Positions 1 to 12,600 of a DNA stretch of 64,000 bases are shown here, piece by piece. Source of the DNA: Litoditis marina (taxonomy: Eukaryota; Nematoda; Chromadorea; Rhabditida; Rhabditidae); NCBI GenBank assembly GCA_964036275.1, contig OZ038439.1:12939095-13003094 (forward strand). Direction: 5' to 3'. A program made the position numbers and the translations under genes. Within the stretch, counting starts at the first letter, position 1, and the number at the start of each line of letters is the position of its first letter. The notes under the pieces were generated by a model. That model saw only the letters and a list, made by a program, of their open reading frames with translations. It had not been told where the DNA came from and did not search any database.

Positions 1-205
1 AGTGAGCAAAACGGCTTGAAAGTTTTCAAATCCTACTGTAGGAGTCTCAGTAGGAATGAAAAAGACTATACCACACGTCTTTCGCGATACTTCATAATGG
101 TTACTATACTAGAAACAATTTATTCATTCATTAGTAATATTTTCACACGTTTCACGTGAAAAACGCGTGATACCGAGTACATAACAGTTTCATTTCAATT
201 TTCAG

Positions 206-305
206 ACAATTGATCACGTCGCCCAATCTCACTCTCCGCGGATTCTTCTTCGTGACCATCCAGTTGGCGAACCTCATCAATCTCGTCTACTTTCTTTGGA
301 TGTAA
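206..305 (+). CDS. Last exon of an upstream Cys-loop ligand-gated ion channel paralog (partial)
   Basis: After a TTTTCAG acceptor ending at 205, one base completes a split codon, followed by 32 codons and TAA at 303-305. The encoded tail (QLITSPNLTLRGF, then a hydrophobic stretch ending NLVYFLWM) matches the last exon of both complete channel genes downstream. All three copies are exactly 100 bases. It holds the end of the M3-M4 loop and transmembrane segment M4. The rest of the gene lies upstream of the window. The first bases of the window read like the donor of the preceding exon (A then GTGAG), so base 1 may be the end of exon 11. This is the third member of the tandem array. Confidence 0.85.
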
Positions 306-1778
306 TTTTACTCACTTTTCTCCTGAAAAAAATACATGTCAGAGAACAAAGAAACATTTGTGCCGGAAACACAACCTGAACACAATTAACTAATGAAGTT
401 AACAGTAAATGATAACGGTGGTTCAATGATGCAGGGGTAGTAACGAATACTCAAATATCACGCTAGCAATCCCGAAAGATTACCGAAAAATTATGATTTC
501 TAAATTGGATGCAACCTACTTCATTTCAGACCGTGATCATTTTCTTCGCAGGCGTCAAATACTGATTTGCAGTATTGGAACGAGTGTTCAAGAAGCAATA
601 AATGTACCTCAATGTTGTGTTTTGTCAGCCCTTATTTAAACAGAATTACGGTGTTTTTATATGGTTTCGCTTAACCTCAATTTGAAGCAAATTACAATTG
701 CGAGAATGTGAATATACGGCTGTTTGATGTTATCGAACCTGCTTCAATAAAGAGTCTATACAAGATATTATGTTTTGTCGTTTTCTGTTCTGTTAAATAA
801 ACTATATACAGCGTCACATTGAAATGAGTAGTGAAACTAAAACATCTCGCTTGGAACCAGGCCGTATCCATGTACATTGTACATCCCGGCTTTCTTCCTT
901 CTCATTCAATCAAACGGTATTTCTCTGCTCTCACACCCTTCCAAGATCCGAATATCGCGAAACAGTGTGCAAAATGAAGAGCGCAGGATGGTGTCAAGAT
1001 GCTGGGAAGTTCTAGCACGTACTCAGTATAGCTCTGGTCCTCCACTGACTAGGATTCAGTTTAGCCTTCATCCGAAATACACTTCCTCTTTTCACATGAC
1101 GTGATAGCGCATGTGACCACTTCTGTTACCAAACAACTTGAAGACAGGTGTTATTTATTATCAGTAACAGGTGAAAACCAAATAGAAAGTGAAATTACAT
1201 TCAGCAGTAGTATAGTCTTTGTATTACCAGCGTAATATAATACTAGGAATACGTACAGCTCTTACGCTGTTTTTTTTTCTCGTTTTTCTAGAGAGCAATC
1301 GCGTGAATCAAAGCAAAGTAAAATAGGCACTTTTTTGTAAATAAACGTAATTTGAATTAACACTGATGTCATTTCCAATTTCGTTTACAATTGCGAGTTC
1401 GTAGTGAGTGACTCATTGGCGACATTTTAACCGAAACATGAAACCTAATGTCAACTTACGCATTAACTTTTCATCCAGCCTGAGTAAATAAGTTTTCATT
1501 ATAATTAGATTTCACCCACTCTCTAAGCACAAAAGACTTTGAAAGCCACGTGAAAATACGATAACTTTGTTCAATCGGACGTCTTTCACTATCAGTACAA
1601 AACGACGTTTGATTCCGAATGGTTAGGGACATAGCCGGACATGTTAATGCACTGCAAAGAGATGCGCAGATAGTTGTTGATTACAACAGACTTTTATATT
1701 CTAACAGACTTTTTTTGTTTATTATGTTAACTATCTTCATAGTAGTATTTTGTCCTGCTTTCTGATAAACTAATTCAG
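306..1778. other. Spacer between the first two channel genes
   Basis: No coding exon seen. It holds a decayed fragment of the GTACGTATGCTAG palindrome family (about 917-1028, with GCAGGATGG and TTCTAGCACGTACTC). The promoter of channel copy A must lie toward the right end. The rest is AT-rich and featureless to me. Confidence 0.6.
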
Positions 1779-4700
1779 ATGAGAACACTATTTATCTGTA
1801 TTCTCGGGTTCGCAGTATGCCATGGGAAGGAAGGTACGTTCATTTTTTTCCTTCTTCTATTCAACAATTCATTTTTATTGTCAAAAAAAGTCCATGAACA
1901 TTTCAGTAATAAGAGAGATATTGGCAAATCAGTCACAGCTGTACAACAACTTATTCGAGGACTATGATGCTCGGCTCTCGGCCGTATATTCACCAGGTAC
2001 GGTATAGTTCTGGTCAATTCCTCTGAGACTTGGCAGCGTGCCAATGAAATTTCCTCTTATTTTCACTACTTTGGAAGTTTTCAACTCCGAATCTCTGTTG
2101 GCGGTTCTTTAGTCCCATGAGGACACGCGGATAAAGAAAATTCTCAGAATACCCATCTCTGCTGTATGAAATAGTCATTCGAAAATTTTGGCACGACGCC
2201 AAGGGGTCTCAGTGGGAATAAAACGAACTATATAGTGGGTGCCCAATGTTTAAATTTCTGTCTTACCTGCGAGCGAAAGATTCGTAGCAGGACGCTAACT
2301 ACGGCGCTATAGGAGAACATAACCACGAAGCTTTTGAACCGGTGACATGTGTGCATACACAGCGGAAAGTGAGATATACAGTACCCTCCCGCCTTTCGGT
2401 TGGCGACGACTATATACAGAAGTTATAATAATACTCAATAATATCGTTATATTATACAGGAGATCATCAAATAGGAGCTGTAGTTTTATAGTTAACCCCT
2501 GCCTCAAACTAGAAATGTACCTAAACACACGAACCCATGAGTAACAAACACATAAAAATGGCAAAAGTTACTATTTTTACCTAGATGTTTCGAAGGTCTC
2601 GTGTAAACAGCCGACTCTGCAGGAAGTGTGCACTTTTTCGATGCACTTTATCGAGCGGAGATGTTTCAAACTTTTAGCATGACCGTATAGTGGCAGAAAC
2701 GTATACTATGAGATGAATGCTCAAGTAGTGCTCGAAGTTGTACGATCAAGATTCACATTTTTATCTCATTTACACAAAGAACAATCGTTTTGTAAAACTA
2801 ATTCTGAGAAAAGTTTCATTTTCAGAGCTGGCCGGCGAAAAATTTCAAGTCAACATGACTCTTTCGTATCTGAAGCTCATCGTTGTGGTGAGTATTGATT
2901 ATCTGCGACATTAAATGTTTTTTTTTTCCAAAAATGTATTAATGAACATTTATCACGTATAGTGAGTGCCAAATTTATGAATTTTCGTCTCTTGCCGGAA
3001 TCGAACCTGCAATCAAAAGATTCGCAGCGAGACGCTAACCATATCCGACAAGCTTTGAAATCGAGAAAGTGTGTGCGCGTACACAGCGGAAAATGAGATA
3101 TACAGTACCCTTCCACGTTGCCGTTGGCGACGACTATAAAAGCAGTGTTATAAACACAAAATTCAAAAACGGGTCTTTTCAGTCAGAACCAGAGGAGTCA
3201 ATCACGTTTACAGTGGAATATGAAAAGGTACGTTGCAGAAAATCCTATTTTAACCCACGATCTGCCATATTCTCATAGTTTAACGTTGTAATAACACTGT
3301 TTAGTTTATTTATCAATAACGGGCATGATATAGCGTTCCCAGCAAGCTGAATGCTCTCAAAAACGGCGCAAACCCCAAGAGTACAATAACAAAAATAATA
3401 ATTATTATTATTATTTATCAACCCACTATCTGACCAGAAGTTTCGAAGAAGATTTTGATTCAGAAGTTATTCGAAATAAGATGTAACAAGACATTGATTT
3501 CGCGTAACAACTTTTTCTCGTAAAGAAGGATACAATGTGTACAAAACAAAGAATATCGATTCCAGATCTGGACCGATTATCGATTGACGTGGGATCCGGC
3601 AGATTACGGTGGAATCGACCATATTTACGTGAACAAAGCGGACGTGTGGATCGCGGAAACGTCACTTATTGACGTGTTTGTTTTTTGAGAATCTACACTT
3701 TCTATTTGTAGTTGATCTCACGTCATTTTAGTCATAGTTCGAACTGCTCTGAGCGCAGATTAAAGTTTAACTCAACAAAATAGTACGGCTATGTACACTT
3801 CATCTTTCCTAAGAAATGCCAACCCAGGTGGCGTAGCAATCCCTCCAAAGTATCATGAGATACCTCATGAGCTGTTCGCATAAGCTTCTCATGAGATTCT
3901 ATCGATTGCTATGCTACAACATTGAGAGTTCACGAGTAGCTCATCAGGTATCTCATGAGAAACTCATATGAACTTCTCATGAGGTTGGACGGTTTGCTAG
4001 GCCGCCAGTGTTCTCTATTGCGACCTGGTCAATACTTGGGAGAGTGTGTCGATTATCATGCTCTCTTATTCCCATAGCTAGTCAATCACAATAGACTATA
4101 GTCGTCGCCAACGCAAAGGCGGGAGGGTACTGTGTATCTCAATTTCCGCTGTGTACGCACACATGTCTTCCATTCCAAAATATGCCCGTTATGTATTCTA
4201 GTAGCCTAGTGGTTAGCGGCCTGCTACAAATCTTTCGCTCGCAGGTTCGATGCCGGTGAGAGGTGAGAGGTGAGAAACAGAAATTTATAAATTTGGCATC
4301 GACTATAGCGCAACTAATTTGAATTTCCAGTACAACTTTCGTGGATATTCGTCCTGAATTCGACCAAATGTGTCGAATTTCCGCCAACGGTTCGGTTCGC
4401 TTCTATGTTTCCTCAGTCATCAGCATTATTTGCAATCTGAACGTGAGTTGAAGAACGCACTTGTAGTTTCTCCGTTACTGGTCACAATAGCAAGTTAGAG
4501 AAAGTTTTTTTGGTGGCCAAGCGCTTACATAACTTTATATATATTTTGCAAAACAACTTTTTTTGAAAAAGTGAACAGCAGGTTGAACATTACATTAGCA
4601 CGCTGGTAAAGTTGCTTTAGGACTGGTGAAGAGTCTAGTTACAACAATCAATAGATCAATCAACAAGTCATTCACTTGAAGTTAGTTTTCACGTTCACAT

Positions 4701-7462
4701 GATTTAGGTGACCGAATTCCCTTTCGACAAGCAACTTTGTGGAATTCATTTCTGTCCACTCTCGGTGCTGCCGTGGGAATATGACGTCACACACGCAATC
4801 AACTCTTACTATATCGAACCGGAGCGGCTGGTATGTATTCGGATCAATTTCACGTGTAACATACCAAGTTGTTTTCCACATTTAGAATATCTTGATATAC
4901 TAGAAGCGAATTGAATAGTCACGTGAAGTTAGAATTCTAATGAGAAATCGTGCACTTTGTAATTGCACGTTTTTGAATGTAACTGCAACATTTCTGAGTT
5001 CTGCTGTGTTTAACATGTTTCGCTTGTCTATGAAATTGACTAACACCTTGAGTCTTGGTTGAGATCGAGTGAACAAGTAAGATATACCCTTGATACCATT
5101 TTTATGTGTCTTTGGATAAATCGCACGTGTATCATCAGAAATTTTTCACTTTTCGAAACATTGAGACGGTCAATGGAAAAAAAACCGTTTCTGTTAGATT
5201 CGTAGTGCAAACTAGTCGGTTCTTAGTTTTGATCAAAAACCATTTTTGTATCTACACCTCGAGACTACGTGTCAATCTGTTCTGCTGGGTTTGTAGTTGG
5301 CTCTCCGTGAGTTCCACTTGTGTTTAGCTACCTCTGCTCCGCATAGAGATCAAACTACGAGTCACATGTACGTAAATAGTTGCTCTGTACCTCTTCCAAG
5401 TCAGACATGCGAAAAAGTTTTACCTATTTCAGACATAGAAAATCTAAGAGTTAGAGGGGTAGGTAGAGGAGAGTTATTACCGCAAGACGCTGGCCCCAAT
5501 ATCCACTTCTAAGTCCCGAATTGTCCACACCTAACTCCTTCGGCTTTTGTCTTTAAATCATAAGAAAAGTTGATTGGAGAATGAAATTATTATAAGAAAT
5601 TACTGGCTAGTACTTTTCTAGGGAAACGGTGAATGGAAAATGACAAATGTGAAAGCCGAGACGATGGTTTTCGATGACGGCTTAGTAATGGTAAGTTGTA
5701 TTTGTTTCCATTCTCTGATTTCATTTTTGAGATGATGTAATATTTATAACAACGTATATATATTCACAACACGCCGCCTATAACTATCACCTCATGCCCC
5801 AATCAAGTTCAATGAGGTATACGGTAAGAGTTTTCTCGTGGAAGGTAACGTTATATTGAGACCCGTTGGTCAACTTTCACTCATGTCAATTTTTGACTCG
5901 CCGAATCGTAATTCAATCAAAGTTTTTTCAAACCTTTCTATGATTTCACCTACAGTTGGAATTGCGTGAAATAGAACTAGTTCTTTTCATTCAGTTTCAA
6001 TATAATTAATGTTCTCGACAACTTTCTGTGGTTATTCTCTTTTCAGCTTTCCTATGACATTTACCTGGAAAGATATTCCACATATTACGTGACCATGATC
6101 GTACTTCCATCCTTTATTCTCAATATAATCTCAGTCATTGGAGTTTTTCTCAAAGAGGGAGACAGTATGGGAAGGGTAAGCTCACAGTTTTTTCACGTAC
6201 GTGGACTCTTACAGTACTATTGTCTATGTGAACCTCACTTACATATAGTTTGCGTGCACAAGTTATATGGAAGCAACGAAAAACATGAATGAACGTATAG
6301 TATGGTCGCCGTCAGCGGTAAGGCGAGACGACGTAGATCTCTACACATGTCTTCGATTCACAACCTTGTCAATAACTCTTGTAGCGCAGTGGTTAGCGCG
6401 CAGCTACGAATCTTTCGCTCGCAAGTTCAATTCCAGCGAGAGACAAAACTTCGTAAATTTTGCACCCCCCATTCAACACCTGACTTGTAATGCGAGACCC
6501 TACCTACGGATTAAAACCCTTGTACAAAAACTCTGTGACTCCTCCAACGTGTGATCTCGAAATTGAATGTGCAACACACTTACAGCTGATGATTGGACTA
6601 ACTAATATTCTTTCTCTAACCTTTATTTTTGGAATGATCGCTGAAACCTTACCTTCGTCCAAACAGCTACCTCTTCTCGGTAAGTTTGTTTCCCAAATGT
6701 TTTCAGCAAAAATTATCTTGTCTGAAGTTCATGTCCATTCTGTCGTCAAAACGTTTTTTATATAACGTGAACAACAACTAGTGCGTTTAGCTATTTAGTT
6801 TTAGATATGAATAATTATCTGGATACGTATATTAATTTGTGGTGGTTTTTTTCATATTCGTTCATTGTTCACCTTTGTTTACTGATTTTCCCACAGGATA
6901 CTACGTTCTCATCAACCTTTGCATAATGGTTGTAAGTGTTCTGGTAGTTCTCTGGCTACCTGGTCTACAGACCTACACAGCAAAGATGAAGAAAACAACC
7001 CGAAGCAACAAGATGAGGTGAGTACCTTAAAGAAGACCGGAGAGCAACATGGTTTCTCGTGAAGCTGCTGTATCCTACTTTTGATTGGACGCGTTGCGTG
7101 TCGCGCGTCATTGTAATGTCAATGTCACGTGGACTGCTCAAACTAATATACGAGTTATTTGTGCTCTCTGAAATCAATACAGTTGAAAGCAGCCCAAAAC
7201 AAACCTCTGCTCAAATTGTGTTCCGGTCTCCTTTAACAGAAAAACGTTTCGGTTCCACCAATGCTTTCAGTTTTAGAGACGATAATTTAAAACGTCAACA
7301 TCACGAAATGTTCGTTCTTTTTAATTTTTAATACATTCGATTTCAACCACCGCACCTTTCAGACAACTCCTATCATCGCCTCACCTCACCCTACGTGGAT
7401 TCTCATTTGCCATCATACAACTAGCAAATCTGATCAACCTCGCCTACTTTCTTTGGTGGTAA
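1779..7462 (+). CDS. Cys-loop ligand-gated ion channel subunit, array copy A (12 exons, 369 aa)
   Basis: Exons: 1779-1833, 1907-1996, 2826-2887, 3183-3227, 3566-3675, 4331-4442, 4708-4830, 5622-5690, 6047-6175, 6586-6679, 6897-7017, 7363-7462 (370 codons with stop). It is a pentameric receptor-channel subunit of the LGC type for the plasma membrane. Residues 1-14 form a signal peptide (MRTLFICILGFAVC). The diagnostic Cys-loop is C155 to C169 with 13 residues between and FPFD inside. Loop D-like WTDYRLTWDP and loop A-like VWIAETS precede it. M1 lies at about 237-257 (with the conserved Pro), M2 266-289, M3 298-319, M4 350-367. The M3-M4 loop is only about 30 residues. No vicinal Cys pair is seen in loop C, so it is not a nicotinic alpha subunit. 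The ATG follows an AATTCAG acceptor directly. The closest relative in the window is copy B, with identical intron positions from exon 2 on. Ligand and ion selectivity cannot be read. Confidence 0.9.
2003..2230. mobile_element. MITE with TTGGCAGCGTGCCA ends, copy 1 (channel A intron 2)
   Basis: Left GAGACTTGGCAGCGTGCCAA, right TTGGCACGACGCCAAGGGGT followed by CTCAGTGGGAATAAAAC. The tRNA-like copy 1 begins directly after it. A fragment of the same right end may lie at about 40-60. Confidence 0.78.
2231..2415 (-). mobile_element. tRNA-like MITE/SINE, copy 1 (channel A intron 2)
   Basis: Ends TATAGTGGGTGCC and CGACGACTATA. Contains the reverse complement of the B-box region (partly changed, TTACCTGCGAGC) and A-box region (TAGCGCCGTAG form, one change). 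Same order of blocks as the other seven copies. Confidence 0.85.
2958..3138 (-). mobile_element. tRNA-like MITE/SINE, copy 2 (channel A intron 3)
   Basis: Full length, inverted. B box intact (GGAATCGAACCTGC read in reverse). The A-box side is altered. Terminal TATAGT and ACTATA present. Confidence 0.85.
3821..4012. mobile_element. MITE with repeated TCTCATGAG motifs (channel A intron 5)
   Basis: Ends CCCAGGTGGCGTAGCAA and TTGCTAGGCCGCCAGTG are imperfect inverted repeats. Inside, TCATGAG or CTCATGA occurs seven or more times. Only one copy in the window. Confidence 0.65.
4097..4307 (+). mobile_element. tRNA-like MITE/SINE, copy 3 (channel A intron 5)
   Basis: TATAGTCGTCGCCAACG start, GACTATA end. 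A box TAGCCTAGTGG and B box GGTTCGATGCC are both recognisable. GTGAGAG is locally triplicated after the B box. Confidence 0.88.
4893..5043. mobile_element. CACGTGA-family element (channel A intron 7)
   Basis: TATACTAGAAGCGAATTGAA at the left; TCACGTGAAGTTAG, GTGCACTTTGTAATTGCACG and TGCTGTGTTTAACATGTTTC follow. Same order as the other copies. Confidence 0.8.
6296..6477 (+). mobile_element. tRNA-like MITE/SINE, copy 4 (channel A intron 9)
   Basis: A box TAGCGCAGTGG is perfect; the B box has changed to AGTTCAATTCC. The left end is decayed (GGTCGCCGTCAGCGG). It lies in the same intron position as copy 5 in the paralog. Confidence 0.8.
7027..7236. mobile_element. TTAA-flanked MITE, copy 1 (channel A intron 11)
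   Basis: TTAAAGAAGACCGG at the left and CCGGTCTCCTTTAA at the right, 210 bp. TTAA at both ends suggests the piggyBac target-site duplication (known for that superfamily). No transposase. Confidence 0.8.
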
Positions 7463-9627
7463 TTTCCTTCCCACGCTAATTTTATGGGTCTTTGAAAAAA
7501 CCTAAAAATCGTCTGGAATGAGAGTCAAACGACTTTTTACTTTATCTTTTACTGGTAGCTTCAATATGAGAAGTATATGTTTTCATGGTACTGGGACACA
7601 CACACTATAGGATTTGTCAAACCGTTGTGGACACCGTATCATTGATTTGGCATGGGACGAGGTTTGGCGAGCGGCCAGTTGGTCTGCGTATCATTGATCT
7701 ACACACTCTCTCAACTGCTGGCAGATAATCAACGACCGCTCGCCCCGCATCGCTCAATCAATTGAACTCTCTGCTGTCTTTATGGGGGAAATGGCGACTA
7801 TATTAATATGATTGTGTTTGAATAATGAAAAGACTTGTGTGCACGTGTAACACGCGAAAAACATCTGAGACCGTATTCATCAAAAACTCGGCTTTTTTAT
7901 CTCATCCTGCGTCTCTTAAAACCCAGGCTAGTTCTCTGCTCTGACATCCCGCCGCGGCACGAGTGTAGGGAAATAGTGCATGGACCGAGATACGCAGAAT
8001 AGTGAGGAGGGGCGGGGGTGTTTAAGAATACGTTTTCTGATGTGTTTGCCTACTTCGCGGAAACTAGTCTCTGCTTGCACATCTCTAAAAAAATATTCAA
8101 TTTCGTTCAACCACTTTCGAAAAAAAATCTTTGTTCCAGGCCGTGATTGATTCTGCATCTCCTTCACCCTATCCCATTTTGCCAAGGAGTCTACCATTGA
8201 TCATTCAAAGAATAAATAATTGTTTTGAATATAATACCTGTTCTTGATTGAGAGTGTTCATCAAGTGTTAAACATGTGAAATATGTTATATGTACGTCCG
8301 GGCTGTATAGTAGCAAACTCGGTGAGGTTTGAGTTTTGCTCGGCTGAACGAGGCTCACCGTATTTTTCTCGTGTATGATCAGACTAGAATTGAGAGAAGA
8401 GCAAGCAACAAAGTGTCTGGTTAGCTCTCATTGCGAATTGAAATGAAAATACGGGGTATCGAATACATACTACTAAGACCGAAGGTGTAACGAACATGTA
8501 TTAGTTAGAAACACATTCGACTCTTAAAAATGTAATTTTCATAAAAATAGACCTTCTACCCACTGTTCGTTCGCGACGTCATGACGTCGCGAAAAAACAC
8601 AAAAAATCCGTCGTCGCGAGTCGAGACATTTTGAAACCGATTGAAATATCTTCTTCATCATGGTAGGGATATATTCTTCTCTTTCTCGATTGCTATTGAG
8701 GAGAGAAAGTTTTTTTTAACGTCATGTGAGGATACCTAAATAGTGTAATATTAATTCAAAGTATGTTTCTAAAAATTCTCAATAATACACTTTCTGTACT
8801 CACGTGACTTCGTGGCAGGTGATTTTGGTTTTCTTATTGAAAAATTCGTTGTGAACAGGTGAAATTCTGATAACTAGAAAGTAGTAAATGTGTTTCACTT
8901 GACAGCGCTTACATTTTCACCTTTGTTCCCAATTTAAACTTCATTTTTATGCCGAAACGTGTAAAAGTCTGGAACCTATGCATGTTTGCGATAAAAACGC
9001 GCAACTTGTGATCTATGTTCTTTAACTCTTTGAATCCTTTCTAGCCTGCCGAGCCACCACTCTTTTTATACATGAAACCTGAGGCAATTAATTAACTCAC
9101 CTGAACATTCACAACTCGCTACGTTTTGCTTTTGAGTAAACATACTTTCATTGTTCTGAAATATACTAATTGACGTCATTTTACTACACGGTTAGTCAAT
9201 TGCACAGTCACGTGAAACATGTTAAACACAACAGAACTCAGAAACGTGCAATGACAAAGTGCACGATTCCTCATTAGAATGCTAACATTACGTGACTATT
9301 CAATTTACTTATAATGTAGCTCTAAGTGAATGTTAACATTTCAACAATTGATACTCGTGTGAATTTTGATAATGTAGAGAAATTGATTCGTGATAAATCG
9401 TGAAACAGTATGTTCATGTAGGTTATGGAGTGTGTGCGGCTCTATCCCATATACCCTTTTTACTTTGATCCAGTTGCGTTTGTATTCAAATCATTCAATC
9501 GTCCGCGTTCTATTCATAGTTGTTTTTTATTATATTCTCTAAATTATAGCTTTACCATTTGTGTTTTGTAAGAATTATATTTTCATAATTATAATATTAT
9601 CATTTGTAGGAAAAGTAAAGTAACTGA
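7463..9627. other. Spacer between channel copies A and B
   Basis: No coding exon seen. Contains a decayed half of the GTACGTATGCTAG palindrome family (about 7890-8010), a perfect 22-bp palindrome at 8571-8592, and a CACGTGA-family element at about 9188-9320. The promoter of copy B should be in its right part. Confidence 0.6.
9188..9320. mobile_element. CACGTGA-family element upstream of channel copy B
   Basis: Inverted copy: GTCAATTGCACAGTCACGTG, GTTAAACACAACAGAACTCA, GTGCAATGACAAAGTGCACG, ending near ATGTAG. It lies 300 bp before the copy B start, so it could affect its promoter. Confidence 0.8.
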
Positions 9628-12600
9628 ATGGCGATCTCATCCTTGATTGCTTGGATCGTTTGCATTTTTATCGTTCTTGCCAACGGACTACAACAATGGG
9701 AACTAGATGTTTCTAGTTAGTTATAAGTTGTGTAAAAGTTGTTGGAGAAAACCTTCAACGAGGTGAGAGATAGAGAGGGATTAAAATAGAAAGAGATAGA
9801 GCAAGAGAGAAAGTAGTCTGCTTCAAGCAGTGAGGGAATACTCGAAGTAAGACATCCTATAATGAGTATGTATCCAAACTGTATCACAGAGATCTCTAGC
9901 AACCCCGTGTCCTCTCCCGTATTTGAGACTATACTTTATAAGGAGTATATCAGAGTGAACACTTCGTTGTATTGATTTGTGGAACAAACTGAATACAATT
10001 TTCAGCTATATTTTTCAGCTATGAAAGAAATGCTGGCAAACCAGTCGCAGTTGCACAGCCAGTTGTTCCAAAAGTATGATGCTCGTCTCTCGGCTGTTTA
10101 TTTACCAGGTACACTGCCATCTACCTATCTTGTGCCATCTTTTTCAATCGTAAGAAATGAGTTGAGTGTAAAAATGAGAAAATTTTAAAAACGAATTCGC
10201 GAACTGTTTTCAGTGCTCTTGTAGATGTGCGACAGTTCAAAGTTTGTTCAAATTGTATCCAACGTTTTGAAAATAACTTCTCCCGTGAGGAACCTGGCGC
10301 CTCCTAAGTGCTTAGAACGAGGCGGAAGAAGGAATTATCAAAAATTGCGATTTTTCGAAAACTTCGAACTGTCACACATCTACTGCGAATAGCGGGATGG
10401 AGATAAACATTATGAAAACTACATGTAAATTGATTTTTTGAATATAAAATGAGTTGGGAAATTCATTTTTCAGAGCTTGCTGGCGCAAAGTTCCAAGTCA
10501 ACATGACCCTGTTCTACCTGAAACTGATTTTCGTGGTGAGTAGCTATTAGAATAAAAATATTAATTGAATCGTTCAATTCAAGGTATGGAAAAAGTATGT
10601 AGACACCGAAGTAAATATTATTTCTATTTCAACAGCTGGAGATAACACATTTCAGAGGTGCTTTTCCATACCTAACTTGCATATAAATGTTCCAGATACC
10701 GTATGATTCCCGCTATTCTTTATCAGACGGCTGCAGTACACCAACACGCTTGCCAATAAAATCAACTAGAATAAAGTAATTACATAATTAAACAAATGAA
10801 CTGGATTGATAAGAACTATCTATAAGGTTATTCATATTCATTGATTACGTTTAATAGAGAGTATTGAAACCATATTTTCCAGTCTGAACCGCAGGAGGCG
10901 ATAACTTTCCAGATGGAATATGAGAAGGTACGTTCAATAGATTCGTGGGTGAAAAAAGGAAACAATAGATACCAACTTATTAAGTTATCAAAACAGTCCA
11001 TCTTTTAAACCGGGCCTCCTCACATTTTAACTTGTAATCAAAAATTCTGTATGAAAATATTAAACAATAAATTATAGTTATTTACCACATCTCCCTAGTA
11101 CGGAGTACGTATGCTAGAATCTCCCGGCACCTTCATCCCATCCTGCGTCTCTTCAAACATACGCTATTTCTCTGCTCTCACATCCCGCCGGGATGTAAGA
11201 GACAAGAAATAGTGAGGCAGAGCGAGAGACGCAGGATGGGATGAAGGTGCCGGGAGATTCTAGCATACGTACTCTGATATTCCACGTTTCAGGAGATTAT
11301 TCCCTTTACTTAGTATAATCGACATTAATCGTGTTGATTTCAGATCTGGACCGATTATCGATTGACGTGGGATCCTGAGGAGTACGGTGGAATCGATCAT
11401 ATCTACGTCAATAAAGCCGATGTTTGGATCGCGGAAACGTCACTTGTCGACATGTTTGTAGTTTGATTATTGAGTATACCATGCACATTGTGACTAAACA
11501 TTGACTTTATTGACTTTATAGTTGTCTATTGACTTTATAGTTAAGGGAAGTTATAATCGAGCTTTCCGTTCTCTGGATGAAACACTATTTCTTTGCTGTA
11601 CATACTCAATATGGAGGTACCTCATTCCAGAACTGATTTTGGATTCCTCACTGTAGGATTGCACGCAAAAATGAATTAGACTATGTTTTCAGTTCTTCTT
11701 TTGATGACATGCGTCCTGAATTCGATCAGAGTTGCCGAATTTTCTCGAATGGTTCGGTTCGCTTCTACGTATCGGCCGTACTCAGCACAATTTGCAATCT
11801 GAACGTACGTTATTATTGATGTTGAGTTGTAGTTCGATCTGCTACATTGCATAAAGTTGTAGTTTGGTGTGTGAATACATCAATACCTGATTCAAACCGT
11901 TATGGTGTGTTATTAAAGGTGAGACAGCTAGAAAAAGTTGGTCAGCTCCTCTCGGCTCGTTTTGTAGTTTGAACTCCTTATCATTATGCCAAAGTAGTGC
12001 AATGTGTTCAAAAACTTATTCAGAATTCTATATTCTCTGTTTTCTGTTTCAAGGTAACCGAATTCCCCTTCGACAAACAACTCTGTGGAATTCACTTCAT
12101 TCCGCTCTCCGTTTTACCATGGGAGTATGACGTCACAATTGAAATAAGACCGAATTCAATGAATTATGATAGTATGGTATGTGCTACTGAATTAAACGTT
12201 AGAATTTGAGAAAAACTTTTTCCAAAACAACTATATTTTCAAGCCGCAAAGTTTTCCTGATACATTGTTTCACATCTCAAAGTTTTCCTGACACATTCTA
12301 CATACATTCCAGTTTCAATCAGTTTCCCAACTTTTTTGAGTGATTCTTTTTCGAATGAAGGAAGAAGTTGACAGCACTACCCTTCGATAATATAAAAGAT
12401 TGCAATTTTCAAAACATTTTAAAAACAAACTTATCAAAACATGTTAGCTTCAATTTTTGGCGCTCATCATTTTCTTCTATTAACAGGGCAATGGTGAATG
12501 GAAGATAACGGACGTGTCAGCAAAGAGGGTCGACTTCGGGGACGGATCCGGATATGTTAGTTACTATTAAAGGGGGGGGGGCAGAAGGGGAAGCTAGTTC

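Noticed and set aside
7598..7760. GGCGAGCGG / CGACCGCTCGCC region as an inverted-repeat element
   Set aside because: A short pairing exists but ends and further copies could not be defined.
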